Shown: positions 32,793 through 33,095 of the stretch, in pieces
Layout: each line of letters starts with the position of its first letter
Position numbering within the stretch: position 1 is the stretch's first letter
From: Bacteroidales bacterium
GTDB lineage: Bacteria > Bacteroidota > Bacteroidia > Bacteroidales > Bacteroidaceae
Direction of reading: 5' to 3'
DNA: 33,095 nucleotides
Assembly: GCA_004557285.1 (NCBI GenBank)
Contig: SFEK01000002.1
Coordinates: 1-33,095 of the forward strand
Made by a program: the position numbers and the translations under genes
The notes under the pieces: model-generated
What the model was told of the DNA's origin: nothing
The model's input: only the letters and a program-made list of their open reading frames with translations
The model's database searches: none

Positions 32793-33095
32793 ATGACATC
32801 CATCAAATTAAAATTCAGGCCTTCCACCCTACAGGATAAAGAGGACCGCATGTATTTCCAGGTCACCGTGTACAACTTCATATGTCAGCAAATCAGTCTG
32901 CTCCGTGATGCAGGAAGACACAGTACGGCAGACCACTATGCCCAGACGCTCAGCAGCCTTATGCGCTTCCGCGGCGACCAAGACCTAACCTTCGAAACCG
33001 TCACCCCCATGTTCGCCCTCACCTACGAGACCTGGCTGCGCAGCCAACACCTGTGCCGCAACTCCTCGTCGTTCTATCTGCGCAACCTGCGCTCC
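32793..33095 (+). CDS. Tyrosine recombinase, N-terminal part (3' end outside window)
   Basis: The first 101 codons from ATG 32793 run off the window edge. The sequence matches the N-terminal SAM-like core-binding domain of Bacteroidota tyrosine recombinases: SLLRDAGRHSTADHYAQTLS, then FRGDQDLTFETVTP, YETWLRS and NSSSFYLRNLRS. This domain wraps one half of the recombination site. The catalytic domain with the Arg-His-Arg-Tyr residues is not visible, so activity is unproven. Such enzymes in Bacteroidales work as element integrases or as invertases that switch surface-structure promoters; which one applies cannot be told. The start is inferred from the long leader and from the frame closing upstream. 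Confidence 0.8.
   Translation, partial: MTSIKLKFRPSTLQDKEDRMYFQVTVYNFICQQISLLRDAGRHSTADHYAQTLSSLMRFRGDQDLTFETVTPMFALTYETWLRSQHLCRNSSSFYLRNLRS

Noticed and set aside
1..33095. CRISPR array, rRNA operon, insertion sequence with transposase, prophage
   Set aside because: I saw no regularly spaced repeats, no rRNA-like sequence and no transposase or phage structural genes; the only mobile-type gene is the partial recombinase at the right edge.

Overview
The window looks like a chromosomal segment from a member of the Bacteroidales, most likely Prevotella or a close relative. Supporting signs are: promoters of the Bacteroidota type (a TAnnTTTG -7 box, several with TTTG or TTG 19-20 bp upstream); a type IX secretion sorting tail at the left edge and a full SprA translocon gene in the middle; SusC/SusD-type sequence; a DUF3098 gene beside ftsX; and meso-diaminopimelate dehydrogenase. 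Weak Shine-Dalgarno sequences are also typical. The genus is inferred from protein style; no marker gene was compared.

Left part (1-13271). The end of a secreted T9SS substrate faces a LytS/LytTR-type two-component pair (353-3162, minus strand). A well-formed promoter at 3421-3451 then leads into a gene scar: the signal-peptide end of a SusC-type receptor joined, out of frame, to the last 41 codons of a SusD-type lipoprotein. Directly behind it is an intact secreted histidine acid phosphatase (MINPP/phytase-like), probably now read from the orphaned promoter. Minus-strand genes follow: a secreted alpha/beta-hydrolase overlapping a FabK/nitronate-monooxygenase-type flavoprotein, a TonB-dependent-receptor-like barrel, an AraC regulator, an exported bleomycin-hydrolase-type peptidase, and ddh.

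Middle (13272-21553). ruvA is followed 8 bp later by sprA (about 2,550 codons), the outer-membrane pore of the type IX secretion system. It is the largest gene here and the functional counterpart of the sorting tail at the left edge.

Right part (21558-33095). A tight six-gene minus-strand run, ftsX-DUF3098-uppP-truB-queA-folK, combines envelope biogenesis with tRNA modification and folate synthesis. Then come a COG0731-type radical SAM protein, a palindromic repeat, tRNA-Pro(GGG) with its own promoter and terminator, two PLP enzymes that together could carry sulfur from cysteine to homocysteine, rpsO, and typA/bipA divergent from rpsO. The window ends in the N-terminal part of a tyrosine recombinase whose upstream region carries an 18-bp inverted repeat and is AT-rich.

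Most of the window is housekeeping. The unusual parts are the SusC/SusD deletion scar in front of the phosphatase, a perfect 18-bp inverted repeat with mirrored -7 boxes upstream of the FabK-like gene, two possible tiny genes or gene remains before ruvA, and the recombinase edge.
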